Below are positions 33,977-45,708 of a stretch of 64,000 nucleotides of DNA, in pieces (position 1 is the first letter of the stretch; every line of letters begins with the position of its first letter). The notes under the pieces are model-generated. The model was not told the origin of the DNA. It searched no databases and saw only the letters and a program-made list of their open reading frames with translations. This stretch comes from Ananas comosus (Eukaryota; Streptophyta; Magnoliopsida; Poales; Bromeliaceae): NCBI RefSeq assembly GCF_001540865.1, contig NC_033622.1, positions 13,398,797 through 13,462,796 on the forward strand, in the 5' to 3' direction. Made by a program: the position numbers and the translations under genes.

Positions 33977-35344
33977 CTAGCTCTTCTTCCCGTCCTCGCC
34001 CCCGTCGATGCAGACGTACTCCTTCTTGCGGCGCTCGGCGCGCGCGAAAGCGCAGATCACGAGGAAGCACGCGGCGTAGACCGCGTGCACGCGCCACGTG
34101 GCGCGCGGGGGCTCCCCCGCCACCGCGCGGTGGAACACCGCGGCGTAGTAGTGCAGCCCCACCGCGAGCCCCACCACCATCTGCGCCAGCGCCGGCGCCG
34201 GCGACGCCCTCCCCCCCGCCCCATCGGCGGCGGCGGCGGCGGGGAAGTGCGGCGTCGGCGGCGGCGGAGGCGGGGGGAACGCGGCGACGAGGTCGACGAG
34301 CTGGAGCACGAGGTAGGCGACGTAGCCGAGCGACTGCGCGGCCTGGGCCCAGGCGTAGGCCCCCGGCGACGTCGCGTAGAAGAGCCGCAGCGGCTCGAGG
34401 CCCGTGGCGAGCGCCGTGGCCGCGAGCGTGGCGAAGTAGATGGCGAGGTAGGCCTGGGCGAAGACGAGGAGGCGGCGCACGAGGGGGAGGCAGGAGCCCA
34501 GGTGGCGGAGGAGCGCGCCCAGGAGGAGCAGGGGCGCCGCGAGGAACGCCGCGGACGCGGCGAGGGCGATCCTGGGCGCCCATTTGTGGCCCAGGTACGG
34601 CCTCACCCCCTCCGCGATCCCCGCGTTCGCCGCCGAGAGGTACGCCCTCGAGGTGCTCGACAGCCGCTCCAGGTCCGGGACCAGCGCCTCCTGGAGCCGC
34701 GCGGGGAGCCCGCGGAACTCCGAGATCAGATCCTCGCCGTCCGTCTCGTCCAGCCACGCCGGGTGCTCCTCCTTCGGTGGCGGCTTCGGCTTCGGCTTCG
34801 GCTTCGCCTCGGTGGGTTGTTTGGGCCTCGGGGGGGAGGGACTGGGGATGTTTTTGACCTTTTTGAGGGGTTTGGCGTCATCGGAGGTCGAATTTAGCTG
34901 CTTTTTGAGTTGGGTTTTGGTTAGTTTGGTGGAATTCGACTTGGCGGGCTTGATGGGCTTGATGAGCTTGGGGAGTTTGGTGGAGTTGGAGGGTTTGGGC
35001 TTCGCGGTGAGGGTTTTGTTGAGCTTGGGGAGCTTGATTTTGGAAATGTTGGTCGAGGAGATGGTCGTAGTGGTGGTGGAGTTGTTCTTCTTCTTGGGTT
35101 TGAGGAGTTTGGTTTGGTTCTTGCTCTCCAAGATGGGCTTTTTCTTGAGGAGTTTGGAAGCTGAAACCGGTTTGTTGTCCTCTTTGTTGGTGGGAGAGAG
35201 TAGGTTTTTCTTGCTCGAAAGCTTCATCTTTTGGGACTGAGATACAAGCAAGGAGGAAGAGGAAGCAGAGGAGGAGAGGCCAATGTGGAACAAGAGAATA
35301 ATGGTGACGAGGAGAAGGGCAGTGGGAGATGAAAAAGAGGTCAT
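33977..35344 (-). CDS. Plant multipass membrane protein with Lys/Pro-rich N-terminal region
   Basis: The 455-aa frame has no intron. I do not recognise a characterised family. Residues 1-27 look like a signal peptide or first anchor. Residues 40-195 are low-complexity, rich in K, S, T and P, with KLPKL and KPKPKPKPPP words. A conserved-looking acidic segment PAWLDETDGEDLISEF follows at 196-210, then a helix-rich region. Likely membrane spans are about 258-279, 291-314, 332-356, 385-407 and 418-436, with a proline run PPPPPPPP at 357-364 between spans three and four. The tail ends with RRKKEYVCIDGG. The 3' two thirds are very GC-rich, so the long frames on both strands there are shadows. A TATA box and CTT-repeat leader support the start. 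Confidence 0.75.
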   Translation of the reverse strand: MTSFSSPTALLLVTIILLFHIGLSSSASSSSLLVSQSQKMKLSSKKNLLSPTNKEDNKPVSASKLLKKKPILESKNQTKLLKPKKKNNSTTTTTISSTNISKIKLPKLNKTLTAKPKPSNSTKLPKLIKPIKPAKSNSTKLTKTQLKKQLNSTSDDAKPLKKVKNIPSPSPPRPKQPTEAKPKPKPKPPPKEEHPAWLDETDGEDLISEFRGLPARLQEALVPDLERLSSTSRAYLSAANAGIAEGVRPYLGHKWAPRIALAASAAFLAAPLLLLGALLRHLGSCLPLVRRLLVFAQAYLAIYFATLAATALATGLEPLRLFYATSPGAYAWAQAAQSLGYVAYLVLQLVDLVAAFPPPPPPPTPHFPAAAAADGAGGRASPAPALAQMVVGLAVGLHYYAAVFHRAVAGEPPRATWRVHAVYAACFLVICAFARAERRKKEYVCIDGGEDGKKS

Positions 35345-35399
35345 TTTGCTAAGTGGGTATTTCTTAGAATGATGTAAAGTTTAGAACTTGGTAGAGAGA

Positions 35400-35482
35400 A
35401 GAAGAAGAAGAGAGAAGAAGAAGAAGAAGAAGAAGAAGAAGAAGAAGAGGTTGGGAGGTAAACGAAGAGGGACTTTATATAG
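35400..35482 (-). promoter_or_regulatory. TATA box and CTT-repeat leader of the membrane-protein gene
   Basis: On the minus strand CTATATAAAGT lies at 35472-35483, about 130 bases before the start codon. A run of CTT units (35400-35449) follows inside the predicted leader, as is common in plant 5' UTRs. Confidence 0.6.
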
Positions 35483-35499
35483 TATGAGAGAGAGGAAAA

Positions 35500-38450
35500 G
35501 ACAGAGAGGTAGGGGAGAGGGGGTTGGGGAGAGAGTGTATTAAGTGGGAAGGGAACGGGGCCACTACATAGCGTTGACAGGGGAAGAGGGGGAAAGGGGG
35601 GTGGTGGGTGGTCACAGGATCACATGGTGGCCGTGTGGAGACAAAGCTTATGGGGCAGTGAGTGAAGCACTACACTAGCCAGCGTATCCTGTAGCAGAGT
35701 ATATTGCGAGCATTATTACAGGGGAATAAAAGCTACAGGAAAAGCCTACATCTTCTTGGGCATTTGACAATCTAACCTCATCTTCCTCGCAGGTGCACAC
35801 CCCAATATTAACGGTGATATTATCATAGCAGAAATTTTATTAATTGATTTGCTCATAGGGTGCTTGGGTCACACAACCCTATCGATTTATTTATGATGAA
35901 GTTTAGTGTTTTCTATCTGTTTCTTATGCTTATTCTGTGAAAATAATGAATTGGGGTTTCCTTTTACAATGTTGCTTACAATAATGTAGAAGCGACTTGG
36001 AGTTAATGTTGGTTGAAGAAGATTGGGCAATTCTCTGTGCACTGAACACTATGACCTATTACATGGATCACTGTTCCCTGTCAAAAACTTCGAGCTAACT
36101 CGCTGGTTTCTGATTTTGAGGGGAAAGGCAATATTAATGTTCCTGTCTACAATTTGTTGTGCATTTGCATGTGGCTTATCTACCTTTAATACTCATCTTA
36201 GGTTAATTCTTTTTCCTTTTCTTTCTCTTTTTTGTGTTCATCATTTGCCAGTACTTTTTCCTCCAAAATGGTGCTCTATGTGTTTATGATTTTAGCTCTT
36301 TATTTCTTTTACGGTAGACATACAGAACCGTAACTGAGTACCAAAATATCAAAATATCATGCGTAGTCATTTTATTAGTTTCAATGATGGTGATATTTAC
36401 TGTGAATGTAATAAGAATTGTATAAAAAATAGCAATACGCTAAAAGTAGGGCAAATATTTTTTTTGCAAGTACTGTAAATTTGTGACAGAAAGTTTGAGC
36501 CAGGTTTATAAAGAGAAAATGTCTCACAAAGAAAGAGATATATCAGCAGAAACCTCTCACCATGAATTTCTTATGTAAGATATCTGATCTCTGAAGCACA
36601 TACATACTATCCTGCAGCTTCATTATTTGCTGGACTTGTGCAAATTTAATTAGTAGGTAGGCATAAGATGAAGGGCCGTATTCAATGTTGTGGGGCATAC
36701 GATATGATGTATCAGCCTAACTATTTTGAGGTAAAGGGAGAAGTGAAGGATCTGCTGCAACAAAACTACCCACAAATACTGCAATTTTTTTTTTCTTGGA
36801 GGAAACGAATATTTTTACATTTTCTGGATATCTGCAGTTGCAATTCTCAAACTGAATCTGAAGTATCCTAGCATAGAGACTCTGTATGTTGATTTTGTGG
36901 ACAAATCAATAAACTAATGAGCTGCAATTAAAGAATTGTAACAGAGTTGCTTTGGATCTTGATATTGAAATTTGATTGGTACTTTGCATTGAAAACCAAG
37001 TAGAAGGACAGTGCTCGCTTTCCTTTCTTTCAATCAGTAAAACTATGATCTAATTTCTCACGCGTGTCTAACTTTTCCCTTTTCTTTCTAATTCTATCAA
37101 AACATCGAAAAGGAGGCGTTCCTGGAGATCTCCTTTATGTTGGCATGGTGGTCACTCATGTTCAAAGATTCCTGGTAGATGAGAATTTATTGACATCACA
37201 CTGCCTTCATCATTATGCAATTCCATTGAGTTGAAGCAGTTTTCAATTGTCCTTCATGTAAGCCAAATTAAATGTGCCATGCAGGTTATGTAGTCCTCTT
37301 TTGCATTATTGTACCTATATTTTCACGACCTAAAAGGAGTAAATATTTCCTGATGAAAATTCAATATGAAAATCTTCAAGAGTCCTCAAGAAAGCGGCAT
37401 GTGAAGCTATGAAAGAGACTGGATCAATCAATCTGAGACTGGATTAATCAATCTGAAACTATGAACTCAGGTGAATTTCTGCCTCTCGCTTTCTTTAATA
37501 CGAGCGATCAATCTCGAGCTTATTTGGAGGCGAACAAGTTAGCTTATCAACAACAAGCTGGATTGCGAGCCTCGCAACGATATAGTTGCTTTTTGAGCCA
37601 ATAGTTGCGAGTTCATTTTACAAGTACATATTTTTGAGGAAGTTACTTTTATTAGTAGTTACTTTTATACTTTTTGAGCCCTGTACACATTTTACAAGTA
37701 CATAATAATAGTTACTTTTATATATAGTAAGAAGCACTAAATGTTGGTTTGAAAAAGGTATCCAAGGGTTTGAATGCGAAAGCAAATTGAGAAAGTACTT
37801 GGTTAAAACCAGTAAAGCCGGCTGAGAAAGAGCCCAGGCTTTCTAAAGTGAGCTCTCAGGAAAGGGACCCTCACTCACAAAATTTCCAAGAACTCATTAT
37901 GGACCACTTCATAGAGTACTCATGAAATCCTGTTCGTTGTGGCTTAATAAACTACATGATTTCATAAAGAGACTAATTATTTATAGAAATTACAGTTCAT
38001 TATCAAGTTATAATTAAATATGTAACTTATTTGAGTATTTTAGATCAACAGATTGGGTTTGAATGGTTGCTTCAATTTTTTAAGGGGCTTGTGATGTATG
38101 AGGTATTTCTCTTTACTATTTTTGGTAACCTGCTTGTAAGGTCTTTTCGAACTGTAGTTTTGCATTGTTCACATGGCTTGAGTTGAGCAAAGACAAAATA
38201 GATTTACTTTTTACGATTTAAATAGTTTTTTTGGCAAATGGAAGCATGATTTTTCACTGGTAATTTAGGTAAGATGGCTCTGGTTGATGAGTATAATACT
38301 TCAACCAATCTTCTTTGGAAGCCTCCGATTTTACCCAACCAAACCTAGTTCACAATTTAATATCTCCAAACATGACCAGACCCAACCATTTTCCACATGA
38401 AGCTAACCAGGTTGCCTATGATTAAACATGAGGTTGAACTCATTATCTCC
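35500..38450. other. Spacer without a recognised gene
   Basis: The stretch is moderately AT-rich. Short frames such as the one at 36668-36871 lack homology I can recognise, splice context or composition of coding DNA. No clear transposon ends were found. Confidence 0.45.
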
Positions 38451-38454
38451 TAAG

Positions 38455-38755
38455 ATTCTGTTTGGATGCATGAATATTTTATTCTTGATAAGTTTGTACA
38501 TATTGGTAGATGAGGAGTGTGATTAAGTATTTAGAATTGAATATTATATTCAATTTTTAAGTCATTTTTTCAGATAAAATAAATCATCTCGTAGATAAAA
38601 TATGCTGTCTTATCAAATCTTATCAAATTATAAATATCAAATCTTCCAAGAAGAAAAATCAAACTCCTCTCTTACAATCATAATAATAGAAAATTTTTAT
38701 ACCGTATAAGTTATTTTTGGATAATTTATTTTGACCTTTTAACAGGCCTAAATGT
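38455..38755. repeat. Dispersed repeat related to 50295-50910
   Basis: The left part (CTGTTTGGATGCATGAATAT) and the interior (AAAAATCAAACTCCT.TCTTACAATCAT) match the interrupted copy at 50295-50910 in the same orientation. The inside is palindromic in places. Noncoding; likely an old MITE. Confidence 0.5.
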
Positions 38756-38799
38756 CAATAAAATATTCATAAAATATCTCTATTCCAACCAACTTGCAG

Positions 38800-41400
38800 A
38801 GCCGCTAATATTAATTGTTTAATGCTTTGTTGTTACTTCTCTTATTTTCCCGAGTGGGCACCACACATACTAAGAAATCTTCTAATTAAAAGAATGTAAA
38901 TTGTTACTTAATTTGAAAAAGAATGTTTAGTTTGTCACACCTGGCGTTAATCATGGAATTTGATAGCGATTTCATGTTGAAATGGATAAGAAGGTAGTAC
39001 GTATTAGGGGCAAATTAATGCTTCCAATTTCAAAACGCCTAAGATTTTCTCAAAAAAAAAAAAAAAGGATATATATAAAAGATGCTCATCTTATACATAA
39101 TCGCATCTATTGGACATGTGATGCTGCTGTACCTAAGCACACTCCCTTGGTATACATGCATTTTCATTGGGACGACTATAATTAGGTGAAGGAGACAAGA
39201 TCTTAACTTTTTTCTAAAACGATTAAGGGATTTGGAGCATGTAAAAATAAATCTCTAGCGATATTGAGAAGGAAATGTCAACTACCACATGGAATCTTTG
39301 CTGGAACTTGGATCAAGTAGAGACCAAATTAAAGGAATCCCATAGAGCCACTAGATGGTGGAGCCAATTTGTTTAAGAGTTAATTAGTAGATAGATCCTC
39401 CCATCTATTGATAACCAAGGTCCTATAGCCCCCCATTGACCCACCAAACTGATCCGAATATGATACAAAATTATCGGGTTCTGAGTCCTAAAACTAGATC
39501 TGATTCGCGAGGTTTTGGAGTTTGTGCTTAATTACCAAAAAAAGGACAAAATTTTTGTCCCTCCAAATCCCAATCTTTTGGTTTTTAAAGAAATAAACAG
39601 CTCTAGTATTCGATTCGCCGGTGACAACCCAATTCACGGTGTTCCGACGAATAAGAGTAGATAGTGTCTGTTTAGATTAACGTCTGAAGTAATTTCTTTG
39701 CTTAATAAACTAGCGAATTAGATATTCAACAAGTGATAAAAAAAAATTGTAGAGTTCATTGCAGTGGAAAGGAAGTGTGAAGTGAGGAATAGAAACCGGA
39801 TGAAGAAAAAGAGAAAGAAACCTTTCACTCATATATATGAGTACATCCAACTGTTTCTGACACCAAAAGAGTTTTAAGCACAAGGAGTATGATGATATCA
39901 TGGCCCTCCACCACATGCGTATGTAATGGGTGCATGTGAGACTTTATAATTAGGAACTTCATGCTTTCCCGGAAATAACATGTTAAAAGTAGGAAAGAAT
40001 AAAATTATGTTAAGTATATGCACCACTTTAGAACAATCAGAACATGGAAGAGATGCACTCCAGATCAACCATTGGCTACATTTTTATTTCACCCTCTTCA
40101 CTGTATTTGAAAATTAACAGATACAAAAATTAAACAGGATTGAGAGAAGAATATTGACAAATATCGCGTGAAAAACTGTTTACAATTAATAGATCTTATC
40201 AAGGTGTTGGTAGTATAAAAAACTACTCATAGTGATAATTTTTCTCAACATGAATGAATACTTCAATTAAACAATCAGCGCCGAATGTCCTATGAGCCCT
40301 GGCTCGAGGAATGGATAAATTACTGGTCAAATTTTGAGGATATCAATCACTAATTCTTCGTACTGTTTCACGTTAGATGAGAAAATTTTGTTTGCACCTG
40401 GCATATATAGAATATATATTTATTTTCAGCAAAAATTTTTTTCCATTGCTTTGCTCGTCAGTAGAGACTAGAGAGTGTCCTTAATTAGGTGTTGGTGACG
40501 AAGGTAATAATTTTGCTGCCACATTCATGAAAGGCTCAATGATTAGCAATGACTGTATAGAAAGAAAAATGTTCATTGGCTAAACCTGGCCATTACTTAT
40601 GAGCCTATTTATTAAGACAAATTCACTGCATCTATTTAAGTTCATAGACTGAGCAGTGCTTCCTCAGTTTTAAGGAATGAGGAACGTACGCAACCACATG
40701 CTACGTTGTGGGCTCTATTTTTTTGGGAGTTGTTCTCCTAAGTCTCCTTTGTGCTAGGTTGTTTAATGATATACTCTGTGGTCCGACTGCAAACGGCCCG
40801 GATCGGGTGCGGGAGGGACCCTCTACCCCCAACCGCGTATTCTTAATGGATCGGGACAAAAGCCGATGAAAAACAAGAAAAAGGCCTTAGCAAATCAGAG
40901 AGGATTGAAGACGAATTATTTTAATCTTTTATTATTAATTTTTATTTACTGTTCTATTGGAAAATAAGACGGATCGAAGTGAGACCTCCGCGAACCCAAA
41001 TCCAATTGCTTCCTATTCATGGGTACGTCTCAGGGCCACTGCGTTTGTATTGAAGAGGAATTCTCGGAGTCAGTAGTGCTACCACTTTTTTTTTTGTTTG
41101 GGGGGTGGGTCATGCTTAATTTGGATATGGCATTTGAATGTAACTACTTTAATGCTGTAATAAAAAGTACAAAATAAAGCCTTTCACTCTTCTAATCTAA
41201 AAATAAAAGCGAATACGAATACAATCCCAAATAACTCCTCGTGCCAAGGACCATAATTCCCCGTGCCAAATAGTTATGGGTACGCGTTGCAATAAAGGCG
41301 TCTTCTCTACAAGACTACAACGTACCAACTCGTGTCAAATACAATCCGTTTCGTGGATACTCCGAACACCGCTCGGAGTTGAAGGTAAAAAAATAATTAA
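38800..41400. other. Spacer and upstream region of the methyltransferase gene
   Basis: No credible coding frame was found. A GC-richer patch at 40780-40860 (CGGCCCGGATCGGGTGCGGG) may be a decayed transposon. The last 200 bases hold the promoter of the gene at 41470. Confidence 0.4.
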
Positions 41401-41435
41401 AAGAAATCGTTATCCTGTTACTGTGTTACGGTGTT

Positions 41436-41436
<1 letters not shown>

Positions 41437-41463
<27 letters not shown>
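41437..41463 (+). repeat. (GA)n tract in the methyltransferase 5' UTR
   Basis: About 12 GA units end seven bases before the start codon. GAGA tracts in this position can bind BPC-type factors in plants; here this is only possible. Confidence 0.7.
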
Positions 41464-41469
<6 letters not shown>

Positions 41470-41471
<2 letters not shown>

Positions 41472-44400
41472 GGCGGGAGCGTTGGGGAGCGTGGGGGCCG
41501 TGCTCCCGCGCTGCAGCTTCCTCCTAAACCCTAGTCGAACCCTAATGAGACCAACAAAGCCCTCGCTCGCCGCGGCGATTCGCGCCTCACCGTCCCCCAC
41601 CACCGCTACCGCCACAATCGGAGCCAACGCTGTACCTTCTCTCGAATCCTTTTCGTCCTCTTCTCTTCTGTCGTTTCTCTTTGATCAGATTAGGGGAACG
41701 TGTAGAATCTCAATCTTTCTCGCGTAATTTTTTTAGTATTTTTGTTCGTAATCGTTTAAGGATTCCACGAAGTCGGTTACATGATGGGTTTCTTTGTGAA
41801 TCTATATATGGATTTAGGGTTCCATATCTATTTATAACATCATTTGTTATCACACGAATGTAGAGGAGAAAGATTTGTGAGCTGGTTGAGCCACTTCGTC
41901 GAACTACTTGTGGAACTTGGAATGAATTTGAGACCAATTTGATGAATTAGCTTCAAAAATAGGATTTTAATTTTTGGAGAATATGTATGTGCAGATAAAT
42001 TTTAAGTGGTTAAAAGGGGTACTAGCCAAATATTAATGTGCATTGGAGCTTTTACTTGTGACAGTAATTACTGTACAATTTTGACGAAGCATCTTTCTGG
42101 AGAGAGAACTTTATTTTAGGGGAAAAAGTAAAGTTAGCTCCACTGAAATAGCGAAAAACTGTGCCTTGTTTGCCAATTTATCTATGACATAAGTTGTTTA
42201 GATCTTACCCCACATTCTCGAGTGCAAGGACTATGTGTAATTGACACTGCGTGTTCAACAATTTCTCGCTAACACATATAACTTCTTTGGCTGTAGCTGC
42301 TTACTTTTTGCAAACTTATCCTTCATTATACCAACTGTTTCTTATGATAATGAACTACTATAGTAACGGCTCTGAAATACCCTCTTTTTTTTTTTTTTTC
42401 TTTCTCTGTATCAATCGTGCTTTTCAGGAGCTTGCTCTAGAGGCAAAAGTTGAATCTAGAAGGAACAAATTAGCTTGTCCAATTTGTTATTATCCTTTGA
42501 TAACTAAAAATGATCAAAATTCGTAAGTGATTTATCCTTGCCCAAAGGTTTCAATTTCTTACCTTCGTTTTATTTTGTATTTGAATCTAATTCTACTCAA
42601 TATTTTTTACTTGATTAATTTTTCACAGAGCATCCACATATGGTTACACCCTTGAATGTAATTCTTGCAAGAAAGCTTACCTCAATAATGAAACATATAT
42701 TGATCTCACAGTTGCTGGTGGTTCTGAGGACTACTCTGAGACTATGCCTGCTGCAACAGAACTTTTTAGGTACATTTCTGCATCTTCTCATATAGCTAAC
42801 TTGAATTTCGAGGGGGGAATAAATGCAGAAAACCCCCTCGTATATCTGACTAAATTTACTCTTTTTTCTTCAAACTAAAATAAGTTAGTTGGTTTTAAAA
42901 AGTGAAAGAAGAACAAAAAGCACGTTGGGCCATGAATTCTCATTCGTCCTACAGAAATATGAGCATGATTGAATCACATAACTGTAGTTTCAGTTACAGC
43001 TTACTGATTTTATTTAACTAGTTCCTGTATATTAGTTCTTACATATACTTCATACAAACAGGACCCCGCTGGTATCGTATCTTTATGAGAGGGGATGGCG
43101 TCAAAATTTTGTGTGGGGCGGGTTTCCTGGTCCAGAAAAAGAGGTTTTATGACTTAACTGTCTCAACATATCGATTTCTAGAGTTGGATGATAACATTTC
43201 TGATTTTAAATTATTCATACCTGCACAAAGGTGGTGCATCTTTTCCCTTTGACACAAAAACTATATGCAACACTTAGTAATCTTTTACATTTTGTTGCAT
43301 CCTGTGAAATTCACGTTTCTTCAATGCTAACATCTTAGTAGCATTCTTATGTTTTGACTGCAGTTTGAAATGGCTAAGGACTATCTAAAACCAACAATAG
43401 GAGGAACAATTGTTGATGCAAGTTGCGGTAGTGGCTTATTTTCAAGGCTATTTGCTAAGAGTGGAATGTATTCTCTTGTTATTGCGTTGGACTTCTCTGA
43501 AAATATGTTGCGGCAGTGCAATGAATTCATTAAGCAGGAGAACATCTCAAAAGAGTACGATAACCTCCACCACTCTCTCCCCCCACCCTCTCCACCCACC
43601 CCGCTCCCCCAAAAAAGAAAAAAAAAAAAAAGGAAAAGAAAAAGAAACTTGCACGCATTTTTGTTATCAAGAATAAAAAAATTGCTCATACAAACAAAAA
43701 GAAAAAGAATAGTAACACCAACAAACAAAAAAGAGCAACTTTTCCTATGTAATAAATGTATTAAGAGCATCTTAGGATCATCTTCTTAATGCTTTGATTG
43801 ACATTTCTATTTATTGAGGCCTATTCTTAGAGATTTTTTTTTTTTTTTTTCAATTTCCTTTCAGGAACTTAATCTTGGTGAGGGCTGATATATCCAGGCT
43901 TCCTTTCTCTTCAAGTTCCATCGATGCTGTACATGCAGGTGCTGCCATACATTGCTGGCCATCGCCCTCTACAGCTGTAAGCTCACTAGAAAAGTTATCA
44001 ATTGAAAACTTTTCATTAGGGTCTTCTGGTTATGTTGTTGTTTTATTCCTTGCCTATTTATTCAGTTACATTGCAATTTTTCCTTCGAAAATCAAAAACA
44101 CAGTAGCGACAATTTGTTTCAAAAAATGATATCAAAACAATGTATGATGTAAAAATGTATATAACCCTATGTTCCTTTCCAAAAAAAATGAAAAGAAATG
44201 GTGAAGGACACCAAATGCAAAATACGAACTTTTGTGTGTAATTACTAGCTACTATAGTAGTTATTACCAGTATCCTTTATAAGTTCGGCCTTATTGTCTT
44301 TTCCAGGTTGCAGAAATAAGTCGAGTTCTCCGCCCTGGAGGTGTTTTTGTTGCCACAACTTTCATTCTTGATATTCTCCCTTCAACTATTCCTGTGCTGA

Positions 44401-44999
44401 AAACAGTACGGCAGGTAATAATAAGTTGAATAATTAATTATACTGTGCTACTCAGTTTGGTGTTATCCTGCATGATAAATAAAATGTGCAGTTACATTAA
44501 TAAGTAAATTTAATGATATGTCTGGCAGAATAGTAATATAATCGAAGACACACAACTAGGAAGCTATATGCATATTAGGTGGTTTTCTAAACGCATTGAT
44601 CTGATTCCTATCACGGTGAAGGTCAAGCTGCCAATTGTGAAAGGAACCAGAAGGTTGATTTAGTTCAGCTTCCCAGTAAAATATATTGTGCATGGTTAAT
44701 GAAACATGCTAGGATTTCATGATTTTAGACAGAAACATCCGTGGCTTAATAGTCATACAATGTGTTTTTTAGCAGACCAGTTTTTGGGTTTGATTTAGTT
44801 TTATTTTCATTTGAACAATTGTACCCCATTTTTGAGTTGATCTTCATTTGTCTCGCAGTATTTTGCTCAAGCGACGAGCAATACCATCTATCTATCAGAA
44901 GGTGAGCTCGGAGACCTTTGCAGAGCATGTGGGCTGGTTAATTTCACATGTGTGAGAAGCGGACCTTTTGTAATGCTCTCGGCGAGTAAACCAAGATAG
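41470..44999 (+). CDS. Plastid-targeted class I SAM methyltransferase, At1g78140-like
   Basis: This is an uncharacterised plant methyltransferase related to UbiE/COQ5-type enzymes, likely in the chloroplast. Eight exons are inferred: 41470-41631, 42428-42522, 42629-42769, 43062-43143, 43364-43554, 43865-43976, 44307-44414 and 44859-44999, 1032 bases, 343 aa. Residues 1-54 are rich in S, A, T and R with few acids, as in a transit peptide. Two CxxC pairs (71-74 and 96-99) form a zinc-ribbon-like module. SAM motif I is VDASCGSGLF (177-186), followed by ALDFSENML. A DISRLPF..SSSIDAVHAGAAIHCW block holds later motifs, and the end has LCRACGL..FTCVRSGPF. A tempting AG at 44528 before AATAGT was rejected because it breaks the family alignment. 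A (GA)n tract lies directly before the start codon. Confidence 0.88.
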
Positions 45000-45708
45000 T
45001 TTGTATTCTTTTTCCCTAACTAATCTTCTCATTTTATTTTATAGTCATTTGTCATTCATCACTACTCGGGACGCGTGATGGATGAACATGATTTAATCAT
45101 TTTGAGGACCTGTCACAGTTTCATCTTTTTTATTCTATATAGAACCAAGGAGGAAAAATGTAAAATATATGCTGTTGAGTAGTTCCAGTAATATTCAATT
45201 GGTCAACTGTTCTCTGCCTCCTTTAAAGCACATTTTTCCCATCCAGATTCTCTGTGAAATGCAAATAATTTATAAGCTGGCGAGTAAGGGGAGATCTCAG
45301 ATCCTTTACTTGCTACCTAACCTGGCATCATTCAATTCAACCTGTCCATCTGCATTTTATTTCCATGTAATGCATCAGTATGCCTGTTGCCCTGTTCTTA
45401 TTAATTGCTAAATAATCTATGAAGATGTAGGGAGCAATAATATCATAGCCCATAGCTTTTACATTATGAAGTACAGTACCTTAAAATAATGGGATTGTTT
45501 ACAGAGTCACAAACATACTAAGCAGAGAAAGGGTCGTAAGATTAATAAAAATCATTTTACAAAATTGTTCCGATTGAAGAGTTCACAAAATGTTGACAGA
45601 AAAGTTTATAATCCTAGTCCCCGAAGATGCACCAGTACCGAGAGTAAAACCGCTTCTATCAGAGAATTTTTTCTGTGTTTTATAGAATGACGCCCATTCT
45701 TTTGATTT
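45000..45708. other. Convergent spacer between methyltransferase and MFS genes
   Basis: It holds the two 3' UTRs. No repeat ends or coding frame of note were seen. Confidence 0.5.

Noticed and set aside
33921..35240. Long arginine/glycine-rich frames over the membrane-protein gene
   Set aside because: Composition shadows on both strands, without family features.
36668..36871. Short frame beginning MKGRIQCCGAYDMMY
   Set aside because: Superficially like a small redox-type fold, but no family match, no splice partners and no coding composition around it.
44529..44660. Possible extra exon of the methyltransferase after GGCAG
   Set aside because: It starts AATAGTAATATAATCG, adds a stop-rich frame and breaks the family alignment; joining exon 7 to 44859 fits.
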